From a virus, in the IMG/VR virus record IMGVR_UViG_3300008470_002586, positions 1 through 30,779 of that record: a stretch of 30,779 nucleotides of DNA. One strand, 5' to 3'. A model generated the notes under the pieces. That model saw only the letters and a list, made by a program, of their open reading frames with translations, made no database searches and was not told the DNA's origin. Position 1 is the stretch's first letter. Each line of letters begins with the position of its first letter. A program made the translations under genes and the position numbers. Of the stretch, positions 13,832 through 20,591 are shown piece after piece.

Positions 13832-16288
13832 ATGCCAGAGCAACAAGCATTTTTTCTTAGTAGATATGAGATTGAGGCCGCTAAACAGGAGGGGCGACAG
13901 CGACGAACTGGGAAACGTAGTGGTGTGAGACAAAGCTCCAGGTCGAAGGAGTACAACTGTGAAACTTGTGGGTTGCTCAAAAAGACCAAGAGTGGAAAGA
14001 TTGAAAGATTTGGGCAAGGAAAGAAGAATATTCTGATGGTTGGCCTTTGTCCCGGTTGGGAAGAGGATAGAGATGGTATTCCTTTTGTGGGTAAGTCTGG
14101 TAAGTTTTTGAAGTCTGTGACCAGAGGTTTTGGTATTGATCTGACTGCAGATTGTATTCGAACTAATATAGTGGCGTGTTATACAAACGATCCAACAGAT
14201 AAGCAGATTAGGTGTTGCAGAAGGTTTCTTGATACTGACATCGAAGAGATAAAACCAAAGTTGATTATCTGTCTTGGTGGTGAAGCCATAAACGAAGTGC
14301 TTCGTCCAGAAACACTTAAGAAGATAACCATTTCTTCCATTAGTGGAAAAGTGGTACCTTGCCAGAGGTTGGGTTGTTGGGTTGGTGCATGTTTTCACCC
14401 TTCATTTATTCTAAGAGGAAATAGAAGAGATGAGTCATTCTTTATTTCAAATATGATGGATGTTTTGGAATACCTCAACAAACCACTTCCAAAACCACTT
14501 AACTTTGATGCGAACAAACTCGTTCTCGAATCTAACGAGGCAATGGATGTACTTCAGAAGTTTAGTGCTTCAAAGATACCGGTTGCCTACGATTATGAAG
14601 CTACTACAATCTCACCATACGACGACGATGCTAAACTACTATGGGTTTCATTATCCAATGACTCAAGATTTGGTTATGCTATATGGTTGGCTAATCCAGA
14701 TTGGAACATTATAGAACAGGCAGCGGTTTATCGTGAACTGGCCAACTTTCTTAAGAGTGATGCACCAAAGGTTGTTCAGGGCTTTAATATGGAAGAACTT
14801 TGGAGTAGGAGGCATATTGGAACAGGAATGAATAACTTTATTATGGATACTATGGTCACAACTCACGTAGTTAATTGTAGGCATAATGTTACGAGTTTGG
14901 GCTTTCAGACGTATATGATGACCGGCCACGAGTACAAGAAAATGGTCGATGTTGCTAACATTGAGAATGAGGATGTCGAGCAAGTTGCAAACTATAGTAG
15001 TTTGGATTCTCGATATACTATAATGGCATTTCATAAAAACTCTAACGCTTTGAATAATCACACCAGAAAGTTCAATGAGCTTATTACAAGATGCCTTCCG
15101 GTTCTCGCAAATCTGCAGGAACGTGGTGTTAGAATCGATATGAGACTCTTAAATGAGTTCAATAAAACTTATAATAAGAGATTAGAGGAACGTTTGAGAG
15201 ATGTTAGGGGTGATAAACAAGTTCAGAAATATGTAGAGGGAGGTAAAAGCGAATTCAATCCGAGTTCACATCCTCAAATGAGACAGGTTATTTATAGAGG
15301 ATATGGGGTAGTAGCATACAAGAAGAAGGCTACAGGCGAAGATGTTTTAAGAGCTATTCAAACGAGAACGAAGGATGAGGAATTGAGGGGGTTTATAGAT
15401 AAGGTTCTTAGATATAGAAAGACCGAAACTTTCTTAAAGAAGACAAAAGAGATCTTACTAACAGTTGATAGTTCTGGATTCATTCATCCAACTTACAATA
15501 TGAACTTTGCTGAGACATTTAGATCTTCGGCAAATGATCCAAACATTCAGAGTGTTCCAAAAAGAGAGGAAGCATTGGCTGAGATACGCAGGGTTTTTAT
15601 ACCTAGGGAGGGACATGTCTTTATTGAGCCAGATTACAAGGGACTAGAGATTTGTGGGATTGCAATGGTTTCCGGCGATTCTTTTCTTGGTGAAGAAATT
15701 AAGAGTGGTATTGATGTTCATTCTAAGTGGGCTCGCAAGATATATTCAAAAGCTGAAGTGAGTGGGGAAGAAAGATTTAGGATCAAGAATGGTTTTGTAT
15801 TTCCCAGTTTTTATGGTTCAGCGTATGAGTCGATAGCAAAATCATTTCCCGAAATGACAACTGGTCACATAAAAAAGACTCAAGATGAGTTCTGGGAGCA
15901 GTATTGGGAAGTCAGAGAGTGGCAACAGCGAACTTTGAAGTTTTACAAAGAAAATGGGTTTATTCTCTGTGCCAGTGGGTTTATAAGGCACGGTCCTCTC
16001 AGTGATTTTCAGTTATACAACACACCAGTACAAGGTCCATGCTTCCACCTATTTCTGGACGCACTCGCAAGAGTGGATGAGAGAATGATAAGTAAATCGT
16101 TTGAGTCAATGGCAGTAGCCGAGATACACGATAGTGGCCTTTTTGATGTGGATCCAAAGGAAGTGGATGATGTAGTTGGTCCCATTGATGAAGTGTTCTG
16201 CTCCAAGAGATTTGAATGGCAAAGAGATATTCCACTCAGAGTTTCCTATGGTGTGGGTGAAAATTGGTTGGATATGGAAGATATTTAG
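13832..16288 (+). CDS. DNA polymerase I family with N-terminal uracil-DNA glycosylase domain
   Basis: The 818-residue protein has three parts. Residues about 40-215 form a family 4/5 uracil-DNA glycosylase domain: GLCPGWEED (71-79), GIPFVGKSG, HPSF (189-192), and cysteines at CETC, CCRR and CQRLGC that could hold a 4Fe-4S cluster. Residues about 235-400 form a 3'-5' exonuclease with YDYEAT, VQGFNMEE, DTM and a D near SLDSRY. Residues about 420-818 are a Pol I core: motif A EPDYKGLE, fingers RIKNGFVFPSFYG, motif C EIHDSG. There is no 5' nuclease domain. It would be the main replicative polymerase, with a uracil-removing or uracil-sensing front end. The ATG abuts the clamp stop. Confidence 0.9.
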   Translation: MPEQQAFFLSRYEIEAAKQEGRQRRTGKRSGVRQSSRSKEYNCETCGLLKKTKSGKIERFGQGKKNILMVGLCPGWEEDRDGIPFVGKSGKFLKSVTRGFGIDLTADCIRTNIVACYTNDPTDKQIRCCRRFLDTDIEEIKPKLIICLGGEAINEVLRPETLKKITISSISGKVVPCQRLGCWVGACFHPSFILRGNRRDESFFISNMMDVLEYLNKPLPKPLNFDANKLVLESNEAMDVLQKFSASKIPVAYDYEATTISPYDDDAKLLWVSLSNDSRFGYAIWLANPDWNIIEQAAVYRELANFLKSDAPKVVQGFNMEELWSRRHIGTGMNNFIMDTMVTTHVVNCRHNVTSLGFQTYMMTGHEYKKMVDVANIENEDVEQVANYSSLDSRYTIMAFHKNSNALNNHTRKFNELITRCLPVLANLQERGVRIDMRLLNEFNKTYNKRLEERLRDVRGDKQVQKYVEGGKSEFNPSSHPQMRQVIYRGYGVVAYKKKATGEDVLRAIQTRTKDEELRGFIDKVLRYRKTETFLKKTKEILLTVDSSGFIHPTYNMNFAETFRSSANDPNIQSVPKREEALAEIRRVFIPREGHVFIEPDYKGLEICGIAMVSGDSFLGEEIKSGIDVHSKWARKIYSKAEVSGEERFRIKNGFVFPSFYGSAYESIAKSFPEMTTGHIKKTQDEFWEQYWEVREWQQRTLKFYKENGFILCASGFIRHGPLSDFQLYNTPVQGPCFHLFLDALARVDERMISKSFESMAVAEIHDSGLFDVDPKEVDDVVGPIDEVFCSKRFEWQRDIPLRVSYGVGENWLDMEDI

Positions 16289-16408
16289 TATTTTTCTGTA
16301 ATGTTTTCCTGAGGTTGAAAGTATAATTTATTAACAACCCCTCTTGTCGGGCGGTCTGGTTTTGGGTGTGGGCCAGGCCGTCCACAGGGGGTTTGAAAAC
16401 CGAATATG
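16289..16408 (+). promoter_or_regulatory. Leader region after the polymerase gene: -10 box and a strong hairpin
   Basis: No gene is seen in this stretch. TATAAT lies at 16322-16327 without a clear -35. A long hairpin then follows: GGGCGGTCTGG (16349-16359) pairs with CCAGGCCGTCC (16373-16383) with two G-U pairs. Around it AACCCCT and AGGGGGTT can form an outer stem with a one-base bulge. It may start or stop transcription of the RNA cluster that follows. Confidence 0.45.
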
Positions 16409-16524
16409 GGACAGTGGCGGAATTGGCAGACGCTCTCTCCGTCTGGCAGGTTGTGGCCAAAGCGCGTATGGTAGCCAGCGGTTTAACCGGAAATCACAAT
16501 GCAGGTTCGAATCCTGCCTGTCCT
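16408..16524 (+). tRNA. Class II tRNA-like gene with oversized middle
   Basis: The ends are tRNA-like. A 7-base acceptor pairs (GGGACAG with CTGTCCT, one G-U), followed by TG and a leucine-type D arm GCGGAATTGGCAGACGC (16417-16433). The T arm at 16501-16517 is perfect (GCAGG-TTCGAAT-CCTGC) and abuts the acceptor strand. The 67 bases between the D and T arms are about 30 too many. They hold CTGGC/GCCAG with a 26-base loop (16443-16478) and CGGT-TTA-ACCG, which could be the variable arm. I could not find a normal 7-base anticodon loop. No CCA is encoded. It may be an interrupted tRNA, a decayed tRNA, or a tRNA-like RNA. Confidence 0.5.
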
Positions 16525-16537
16525 AATTGAAAAGTAA

Positions 16538-16658
16538 AGAGTGTGGTAGCCGGTGTGGCAGCACCGAGGTAAGAGTGGAATCCCTAACGTTAGTCAGTAA
16601 CTGCTATAGAGGGCCGCTGGATGCAGGGTGGGGTAATCCTGCCTATCACATTCTTTTT
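16538..16658 (+). ncRNA. tRNA-like structured element A
   Basis: A 12-base closing stem (AGAGTGTGGTAG 16538-16549 with CTATCACATTCT 16643-16654, two G-U pairs) encloses a D-arm-like hairpin CGGTG/CACCG (16551-16566). A T-arm-like hairpin GCAGG/CCTGC (16623-16642) sits right beside the 3' strand of the closing stem, as in tRNA. The T loop is not canonical and no anticodon arm is clear. TTTTTT and then GAAAGGAG, the ribosome site of the next gene, follow directly. Confidence 0.5.
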
Positions 16659-16672
16659 TGAAAGGAGAAAAA

Positions 16673-16888
16673 ATGGCAATAAAATTTTTAGTATTGATTG
16701 TTACTGGAACATTGATGCTTTTATGGTCAGCAGTCTTCTTTAATCGTTGGTTGCCAAAATGGTTTTGCGACAAAATGGGATGGCATTTACCACCAATAGA
16801 GCAAGGCTTTGATGGCTGTAGTTTCTATGGAGTATGTCCAAGATGTAAGAGGAAAGTTATGCAAGATAGTCAAGGTAATTGGTTTTGA
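16673..16888 (+). CDS. Membrane-anchored small zinc-finger phage protein (71 aa)
   Basis: The ATG at 16673 follows AAAGGAGAAAAA. Residues about 4-24 form one transmembrane segment (FLVLIVTGTLMLLWSAVFF). The C-terminal half (GFDGCSFYGVCPRCKRKV then QDSQGNWF) resembles a short zinc-knuckle segment found in small phage proteins, with cysteines at about 49, 55 and 58. Function is unknown. It lies between two tRNA-like elements, so it is probably read from the same transcript and freed by RNA processing. Confidence 0.65.
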   Translation: MAIKFLVLIVTGTLMLLWSAVFFNRWLPKWFCDKMGWHLPPIEQGFDGCSFYGVCPRCKRKVMQDSQGNWF

Positions 16889-16948
16889 CAAGTGAAGTAA
16901 ATAACGGTGCAGTGGCGCTTATTTTGAAAGGAGCAAAGAGCCAGAAAA
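16889..16948 (+). promoter_or_regulatory. Short spacer with the tRNA-element tail sequence
   Basis: The 60 bases between the two small genes end with GGCGCTTATTTTGAAAGGAG (16914-16933). This matches the tail (CGCTTATTTTTGAAAGGA) that follows the larger structured elements at 17274 and 23254. No long stem precedes it, so this may be a remnant of an element that lost its body. Confidence 0.35.
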
Positions 16949-17095
16949 ATGACTGACGAAGATGACCACGGCATAGAATGTTCAAAGTGCGGGATGGAGT
17001 TAGGCGTCCATCACCATTGGGTAGAGGATTATGGGCTGGTACACCTCAAAAGAATTGTTGTGATACACAATGCCAGGAAAGGAAGGTTAGCGTGA
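16949..17095 (+). CDS. Very small Cys/His protein (48 aa)
   Basis: The 48-residue frame from ATG 16949 to TGA 17095 has an acidic start (TDEDDHG), a CSKCG knuckle at about 11-15, and a HHH run at 21-23, together able to bind one zinc ion. The end is basic. The ribosome site is weak: GGAG is 15 bases upstream, or AAAGAG eight bases upstream. It lies between structured elements in the RNA cluster. Moderate confidence that it is translated; function unknown. Confidence 0.45.
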   Translation: MTDEDDHGIECSKCGMELGVHHHWVEDYGLVHLKRIVVIHNARKGRLA

Positions 17096-17156
17096 CAAGT
17101 GTGCACCCGCGAGGCTTCAATAGGTAAGAATCCTATCTACCAACTTATCTTTTTTG
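17096..17156 (+). ncRNA. tRNA-like 3' fragment (element C)
   Basis: After the small gene, ATAGG-TAAGAAT-CCTAT (17119-17136) forms a 5-base stem with a 7-base loop. Its loop differs from the tRNA T loop TTCGAAT at two places. CAACTTATC and TTTTTTG follow, like the tails of the larger elements. A matching 5' strand is only partly present (GACAAGTG at about 17094), so this may be half of a decayed element. Confidence 0.35.
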
Positions 17157-17166
17157 AAAACTTAAT

Positions 17167-17280
17167 AGGCGATGCGGCGACTGAGGAGTCGGAGATCGTG
17201 CTCGCAGGAACAAAATTACGGATTGAGCATCCGATAGCGTGAATCCGTTTGTGAGTTCGGGAATCCTGTCCACATCGCTT
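17167..17280 (+). ncRNA. tRNA-like structured element D
   Basis: A closing stem pairs AGGCGATGCGG (17167-17177) with CCACATCGCTT (17270-17280), with one mismatch and one G-U. Inside are a D-arm-like hairpin CGACT-GAGG-AGTCG (17178-17191) and a 7-base stem ACGGATT/AATCCGT (17218-17248). GGGAATCCTGTCC near the 3' end is close to a tRNA T-arm end. TATTTTTGAAAGGAT follows and serves as the clamp-loader ribosome site. Its 3' arm is nearly identical to that of element E at 23150, although the genes around them differ. Confidence 0.5.
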
Positions 17281-17302
17281 ATTTTTGAAAGGATAAAAAG
17301 TA

Positions 17303-18256
17303 ATGTTATATCAGGATGTTAGACCACAAGTACTGAGTGACATCAAAGGAAACGAAGCAACTATTGAGGCAATACAAAGTATGTTGGGAAATCAACCATC
17401 TAATAGACCTCACGCAATTCTTCTATTTGGTCCCACTGGTTGTGGTAAGACAACAATTGCAAGAATACTTGCAAAGGAGTTTGGTAGTAAAACCTATGAT
17501 ATGGTTGAGCTTAACGCTGCCAATCTGAGGGGTATAGATACGGTCAGAAAGATTGTGGAGGAAACACATTCGAGACCAATGTTTGGTAAGAGTCGGACAT
17601 ATGTTCTGGATGAGTCTCATCAGTTTACTTCAGCAGCTCAGGAAGCCCTTTTGAAGGTGCTTGAGGATTGTCCAGAGTACTACTATTTTATTCTGTGTAC
17701 TACCGAACCACACAACTTGATACGAACAATCAGGAATAGATGTACCGGGTATGAAGTCAGTCCACTTAGCAGCAAAAAGATGATGGGGCTTCTGAAAAGC
17801 GTTTGCGAACTAAGGGGATTCAAGATAACAGATGATCTTTTAGATGGAATAATCTATGTTAGTAACGGTAGTGCTCGAACTGCTTTGGTTAATCTAGAGA
17901 AGATTAAGGATATAGAGGATACTGAGATTGTCATTCAGATGTTAACCAAAGATACTGAAATGGATCCACCGATATTTAAGTTGTGTGAAGCTATGGGATG
18001 GGCTCCTGAAGTTAGAAAGAAGAAGTGGAATAGAATACTGAATATGGTATTTCAACTGGATGGAGATGCCGAAAGAGTAAGAAGAACAATCTTGAAATAT
18101 CTACTTGAGAAGATGACTGACTGCAAAGACGAAGTTGTTGCACGAGATATGGCCGAAGTGATTGATGTATTATCTAAGTCGTCTTTCTATGGTGGCTTGC
18201 CTCAGCTTGGTGCTTTGGTGGTTAAGGCCTGTTTTGGGAGGGAGATAGAACAATAA
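17303..18256 (+). CDS. Clamp loader ATPase, DnaX/RFC type
   Basis: The 317-residue AAA+ protein has Walker A GPTGCGKTT (about 43-51), Walker B YVLDESH (about 100-106, DESH in place of DEAH), a sensor-1 segment FILCTTEP, and IRNRC where most loaders have the SRC arginine finger. It lacks the DnaX zinc site and has a helical collar-like C-terminus. It would open the clamp of 12792 on primed DNA. No second loader subunit is seen in the window, so it may assemble alone or with an unseen partner. The ATG at 17303 follows GAAAGGATAAAAAGTA. Confidence 0.88.
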   Translation: MLYQDVRPQVLSDIKGNEATIEAIQSMLGNQPSNRPHAILLFGPTGCGKTTIARILAKEFGSKTYDMVELNAANLRGIDTVRKIVEETHSRPMFGKSRTYVLDESHQFTSAAQEALLKVLEDCPEYYYFILCTTEPHNLIRTIRNRCTGYEVSPLSSKKMMGLLKSVCELRGFKITDDLLDGIIYVSNGSARTALVNLEKIKDIEDTEIVIQMLTKDTEMDPPIFKLCEAMGWAPEVRKKKWNRILNMVFQLDGDAERVRRTILKYLLEKMTDCKDEVVARDMAEVIDVLSKSSFYGGLPQLGALVVKACFGREIEQ

Positions 18257-18417
18257 TGTTTGAAGTTTTGAGAGTATTTATCTTCGTGTTTATTGGTTTC
18301 TGTACAATCATACTCCTTATGTACTTTGGTACAAAAGCGGTTATGGTTGCAGTTTTTGAAGTTAAAAAGTATTTTGAACAGATTGAACATAAAGGAGAAA
18401 AAGATGGGAAGAAGTAA
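18256..18417 (+). CDS. Small membrane peptide (53 aa)
   Basis: The ATG at 18256 shares bases with the clamp-loader stop (TAATG). The 53-residue product has one hydrophobic helix (about 6-24, VFIFVFIGFCTIILLMYFG) and a charged tail EQIEHKGEKDGKK. The last codons overlap the SSB start, so its AAAGGAGAAAAAG both encodes KGEK and serves as the SSB ribosome site. Function unknown. Confidence 0.55.
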   Translation: MFEVLRVFIFVFIGFCTIILLMYFGTKAVMVAVFEVKKYFEQIEHKGEKDGKK

Positions 18418-19321
18418 AGAAGAGATTCTTGAAGGGGAGGTCGAGAAGAGTAAGAGGAGATTTAGAACCACATTTGATTATGTGAGCAGAGATTTGCTGG
18501 AGAGAGCTGGAATTGGTCAGTATAAGACCAAACAGGGAGATAACTTTATTAGAATTATCTCTCCAAACCTGAGGGAGTTTTGGGCACTTGAAGTTTTCTT
18601 TCATCGCAACATTGGCTCGAATAGAGCGACGTTTGTTTGTCCAAAGTATATGCAGGACAAGCCGTGCCCGGTATGTGAAGAAGTGGCCAAGTTGGTTGGT
18701 AAAGATCCAAAAGATCCTAAGATTACCGCTCTTCGACCATCCAGAAGGTATCTGGCGTTTGTCGTCGATGTTGAAAGTGAAGAGACTCAGAGGAAGGGAT
18801 TGCAGTGGTTCGATATGCCACTTCCCGTTTGGGGTGGTGTTGTGAGTTTGGTTAAGGACAAGAGAACCGGGAAGATGGTTGATGTTGAGGATCCAAAGGA
18901 TGGTAGGGATGTTGAGTTTGTTAGAACTGGGACCACCAAAGAGAACACAAGATATGGTGGTTTCAAACTTGTCGATAACAATCCAATTCCGGAAGAGTGG
19001 TATGAAGATGTGCCGGATTATGAAGATATTCTTCTGTACTCGTCGTACGACCTGATGATGGAAGAATTATGTGGTACAGTGACTGAGGATAAATCGGAGA
19101 AGTCAGAGGAGAAGTCAGAGGAGAAGTCAGGGGATGATGAGGCAAAGAGGGGAAAATCGACTGCAGTTCGTGGTGGAAAGTCGAGAGGCGAGTCCAGTAA
19201 GAAGGAACCAGAGAAAGAAAAAGAGGAACCAGGGAAAGACAACGAGACCGCACAGAGAAAAGTCTCCAGTATTCGGGAACGTATTAAGGAAATGAAAGTA
19301 AGAAAAGAAGCTGAGAAGTAG
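18404..19321 (+). CDS. gp32-like single-stranded DNA-binding protein
   Basis: The ATG at 18404 follows AAAGGAGAAAAAG. The core (about 20-215) resembles phage gp32-type SSB: an N-terminal basic stretch, then FIRIISPN, FFHRNIG and a zinc-like site FVCPKYMQDKPCPVCEE at about 79-95. An EDP/DGRDVEF-type acidic-aromatic body follows. The last 90 residues are a charged low-complexity tail with repeated KSEEKSEEKSG and lysine-rich ends. In gp32 the acidic tail recruits partner proteins. Here the tail is mixed acid and base, which is unusual. It lies between clamp loader and recombinase. Family call from pattern, not from full alignment. Confidence 0.75.
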   Translation: MGRSKEEILEGEVEKSKRRFRTTFDYVSRDLLERAGIGQYKTKQGDNFIRIISPNLREFWALEVFFHRNIGSNRATFVCPKYMQDKPCPVCEEVAKLVGKDPKDPKITALRPSRRYLAFVVDVESEETQRKGLQWFDMPLPVWGGVVSLVKDKRTGKMVDVEDPKDGRDVEFVRTGTTKENTRYGGFKLVDNNPIPEEWYEDVPDYEDILLYSSYDLMMEELCGTVTEDKSEKSEEKSEEKSGDDEAKRGKSTAVRGGKSRGESSKKEPEKEKEEPGKDNETAQRKVSSIRERIKEMKVRKEAEK

Positions 19322-19325
19322 TATT

Positions 19326-20345
19326 ATGTCTGAAGAGAAGAAGACAACAAAGAATGTTAGGGATACGCTTGGCGATAAAGAGCTACCAGAGATTGTCGAT
19401 TGGTGTTCTACGGGATGTACTGTTTTAGATCTGGGCATCTCTGGCAGAGTTCCAGGTGGAATACCGGTAGGTCGAATAACCCAGATCTATGGGGCCACAA
19501 GTACTGCAAAGACTTTACTTGGAAGCTCCATTCTTGGATATGCACAACGGGAAGAAAGGATTACGTGCTACGATGATGTGGAGCATACTTTATCTGCTTC
19601 CTTTGCTGAGATGCTTGGTCTGGATTTGAAACATCCCTTGTTTATTCTCTTCCATTCTGCAAGTGTTGAACAATTTTTTGATACTAACCTGAAATCTGTA
19701 GTTGAAATTGATGAGGATTATCACAAGATTGTGGTGGTAGATAGTTTAACTGCTCTCCCAACAACTGCTGAGAAGGAGGAAGAAATTGATGCGGGAATTC
19801 ACAAGTATGGTACATCCAGGGCAAAACAGATATCTACTGGTTTACGGAAGTATATTTACTCATTAGCTACGAGTAGTACTACTCTTGTTTGTATTGACCA
19901 GCCCCGGGATAATATAGGGGGGTATGGTGGAGAAGTTGTGCCAGGGGGTAGGGCATTAGGATTTTATGCTTCGGTTAGAGTCCATTTGAAGCTGGACGAG
20001 ATTGTGTACAACAACAAAGATCAGGCCACTGGGGTATGGGTTAAGTTCAAAGTGGAGAAGAATAAAGTTTGGAAGCCACTACGCGAAGGACGCTTTCTTC
20101 TTTTGTTTGATTATGGGGTAGATGATATTTCAAGCAACTTGTACTTTCTCAGTTTTGTTCAAAATGGAAAAAGGGAAGCGGCAAAGAAATTGGCAAAGAT
20201 AAAGTTTATGGGAGAGTCAAAGAAGTTGTCTACCTGGGTAAAGTGTGTTGAGGAAAAGAGTCTGGAGCAGCAGTTGAAGGAGGAGGTTATTAAGGTTTGG
20301 GGCGAAGCGAACGTTGTGGAAGAGAGGAAGCCAAGAGAATGGTAG
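19326..20345 (+). CDS. RecA/UvsX-like recombinase
   Basis: The protein has the RecA ATPase core. GRITQIYGATSTAKT (about 51-65) is the P-loop, with Ala where the last Gly usually stands. CYDDVEHTLSASFAEMLGLD matches the RecA DAEHALD segment, VVVDSLTALPTTAEKE is Walker B, and CIDQPRDNIGGYGG with GGRALGFYASVRV covers the L1/L2 and C-terminal strand region. It would pair ssDNA from Mre11/Rad50 resection with homologous DNA. The 4-base gap after the SSB gene and the RuvC-like gene downstream fit a recombination operon. Confidence 0.9.
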   Translation: MSEEKKTTKNVRDTLGDKELPEIVDWCSTGCTVLDLGISGRVPGGIPVGRITQIYGATSTAKTLLGSSILGYAQREERITCYDDVEHTLSASFAEMLGLDLKHPLFILFHSASVEQFFDTNLKSVVEIDEDYHKIVVVDSLTALPTTAEKEEEIDAGIHKYGTSRAKQISTGLRKYIYSLATSSTTLVCIDQPRDNIGGYGGEVVPGGRALGFYASVRVHLKLDEIVYNNKDQATGVWVKFKVEKNKVWKPLREGRFLLLFDYGVDDISSNLYFLSFVQNGKREAAKKLAKIKFMGESKKLSTWVKCVEEKSLEQQLKEEVIKVWGEANVVEERKPREW

Positions 20346-20497
20346 GTGCAACAACAAAAGCTGCAAATGCCCAAATTACTTTAGTTGATATGCTTAAAGT
20401 AATCAACGAAATAAAAGATGGGCCGCTTACGATATTTGCTATGGATTTCAAGCTCTTTGTGAATCCTATTTTGCCGAAAAAATACAATCATAATTAG
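20339..20497 (+). CDS. Small hypothetical protein (52 aa)
   Basis: The ATG at 20339 overlaps the recA stop by seven bases. The 52-residue product has a hydrophobic stretch around LTIFAMDFKLFVNPIL and no known motif. A better Shine-Dalgarno is absent (AGAGG is about 11 bases away), so it may be translated by coupling. An earlier in-frame ATG at 20297 would lie entirely within recA. Confidence 0.4.
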   Translation: MVGATTKAANAQITLVDMLKVINEIKDGPLTIFAMDFKLFVNPILPKKYNHN

Positions 20498-20504
20498 CAA
20501 AGAG

Positions 20505-20579
20505 ATGGGAGAGGAATTGGAAAAACGCGGATTGATAAGCGAATCCCAAAAGGTAAATGACGTGGATACTAAACTGTAG
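20505..20579 (+). CDS. Possible tiny peptide (24 aa)
   Basis: A 24-codon frame starts at ATG 20505 and ends at TAG 20579, in the short gap before the resolvase gene. The product is charged and helix-like (GEELEKRGLISESQKVNDVD). There is no strong ribosome site (only AAAGAG). It is listed because nothing else occupies this gap, with low confidence. Confidence 0.2.
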   Translation: MGEELEKRGLISESQKVNDVDTKL

Positions 20580-20591
20580 GAAGTTAGAAGA

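Noticed and set aside
13754-14398. Minus-strand open frame (214 codons) opposite the polymerase N-terminus
   Set aside because: Opposite a strongly supported UDG domain; no motif and no ribosome site.
16408-16524. Group I intron in the tRNA-like gene
   Set aside because: Only about 30 extra bases, far too few for any known self-splicing intron core.
16344-16526. 60-codon rightward frame over the tRNA-like gene
   Set aside because: It is a translation of tRNA-like sequence (GGIGRRS...RFESCLS), a usual artefact.
17167-17200. Hammerhead ribozyme core (CTGA-GGA ... GAA) in element D
   Set aside because: The conserved CTGATGA is not intact and the required third stem is absent.
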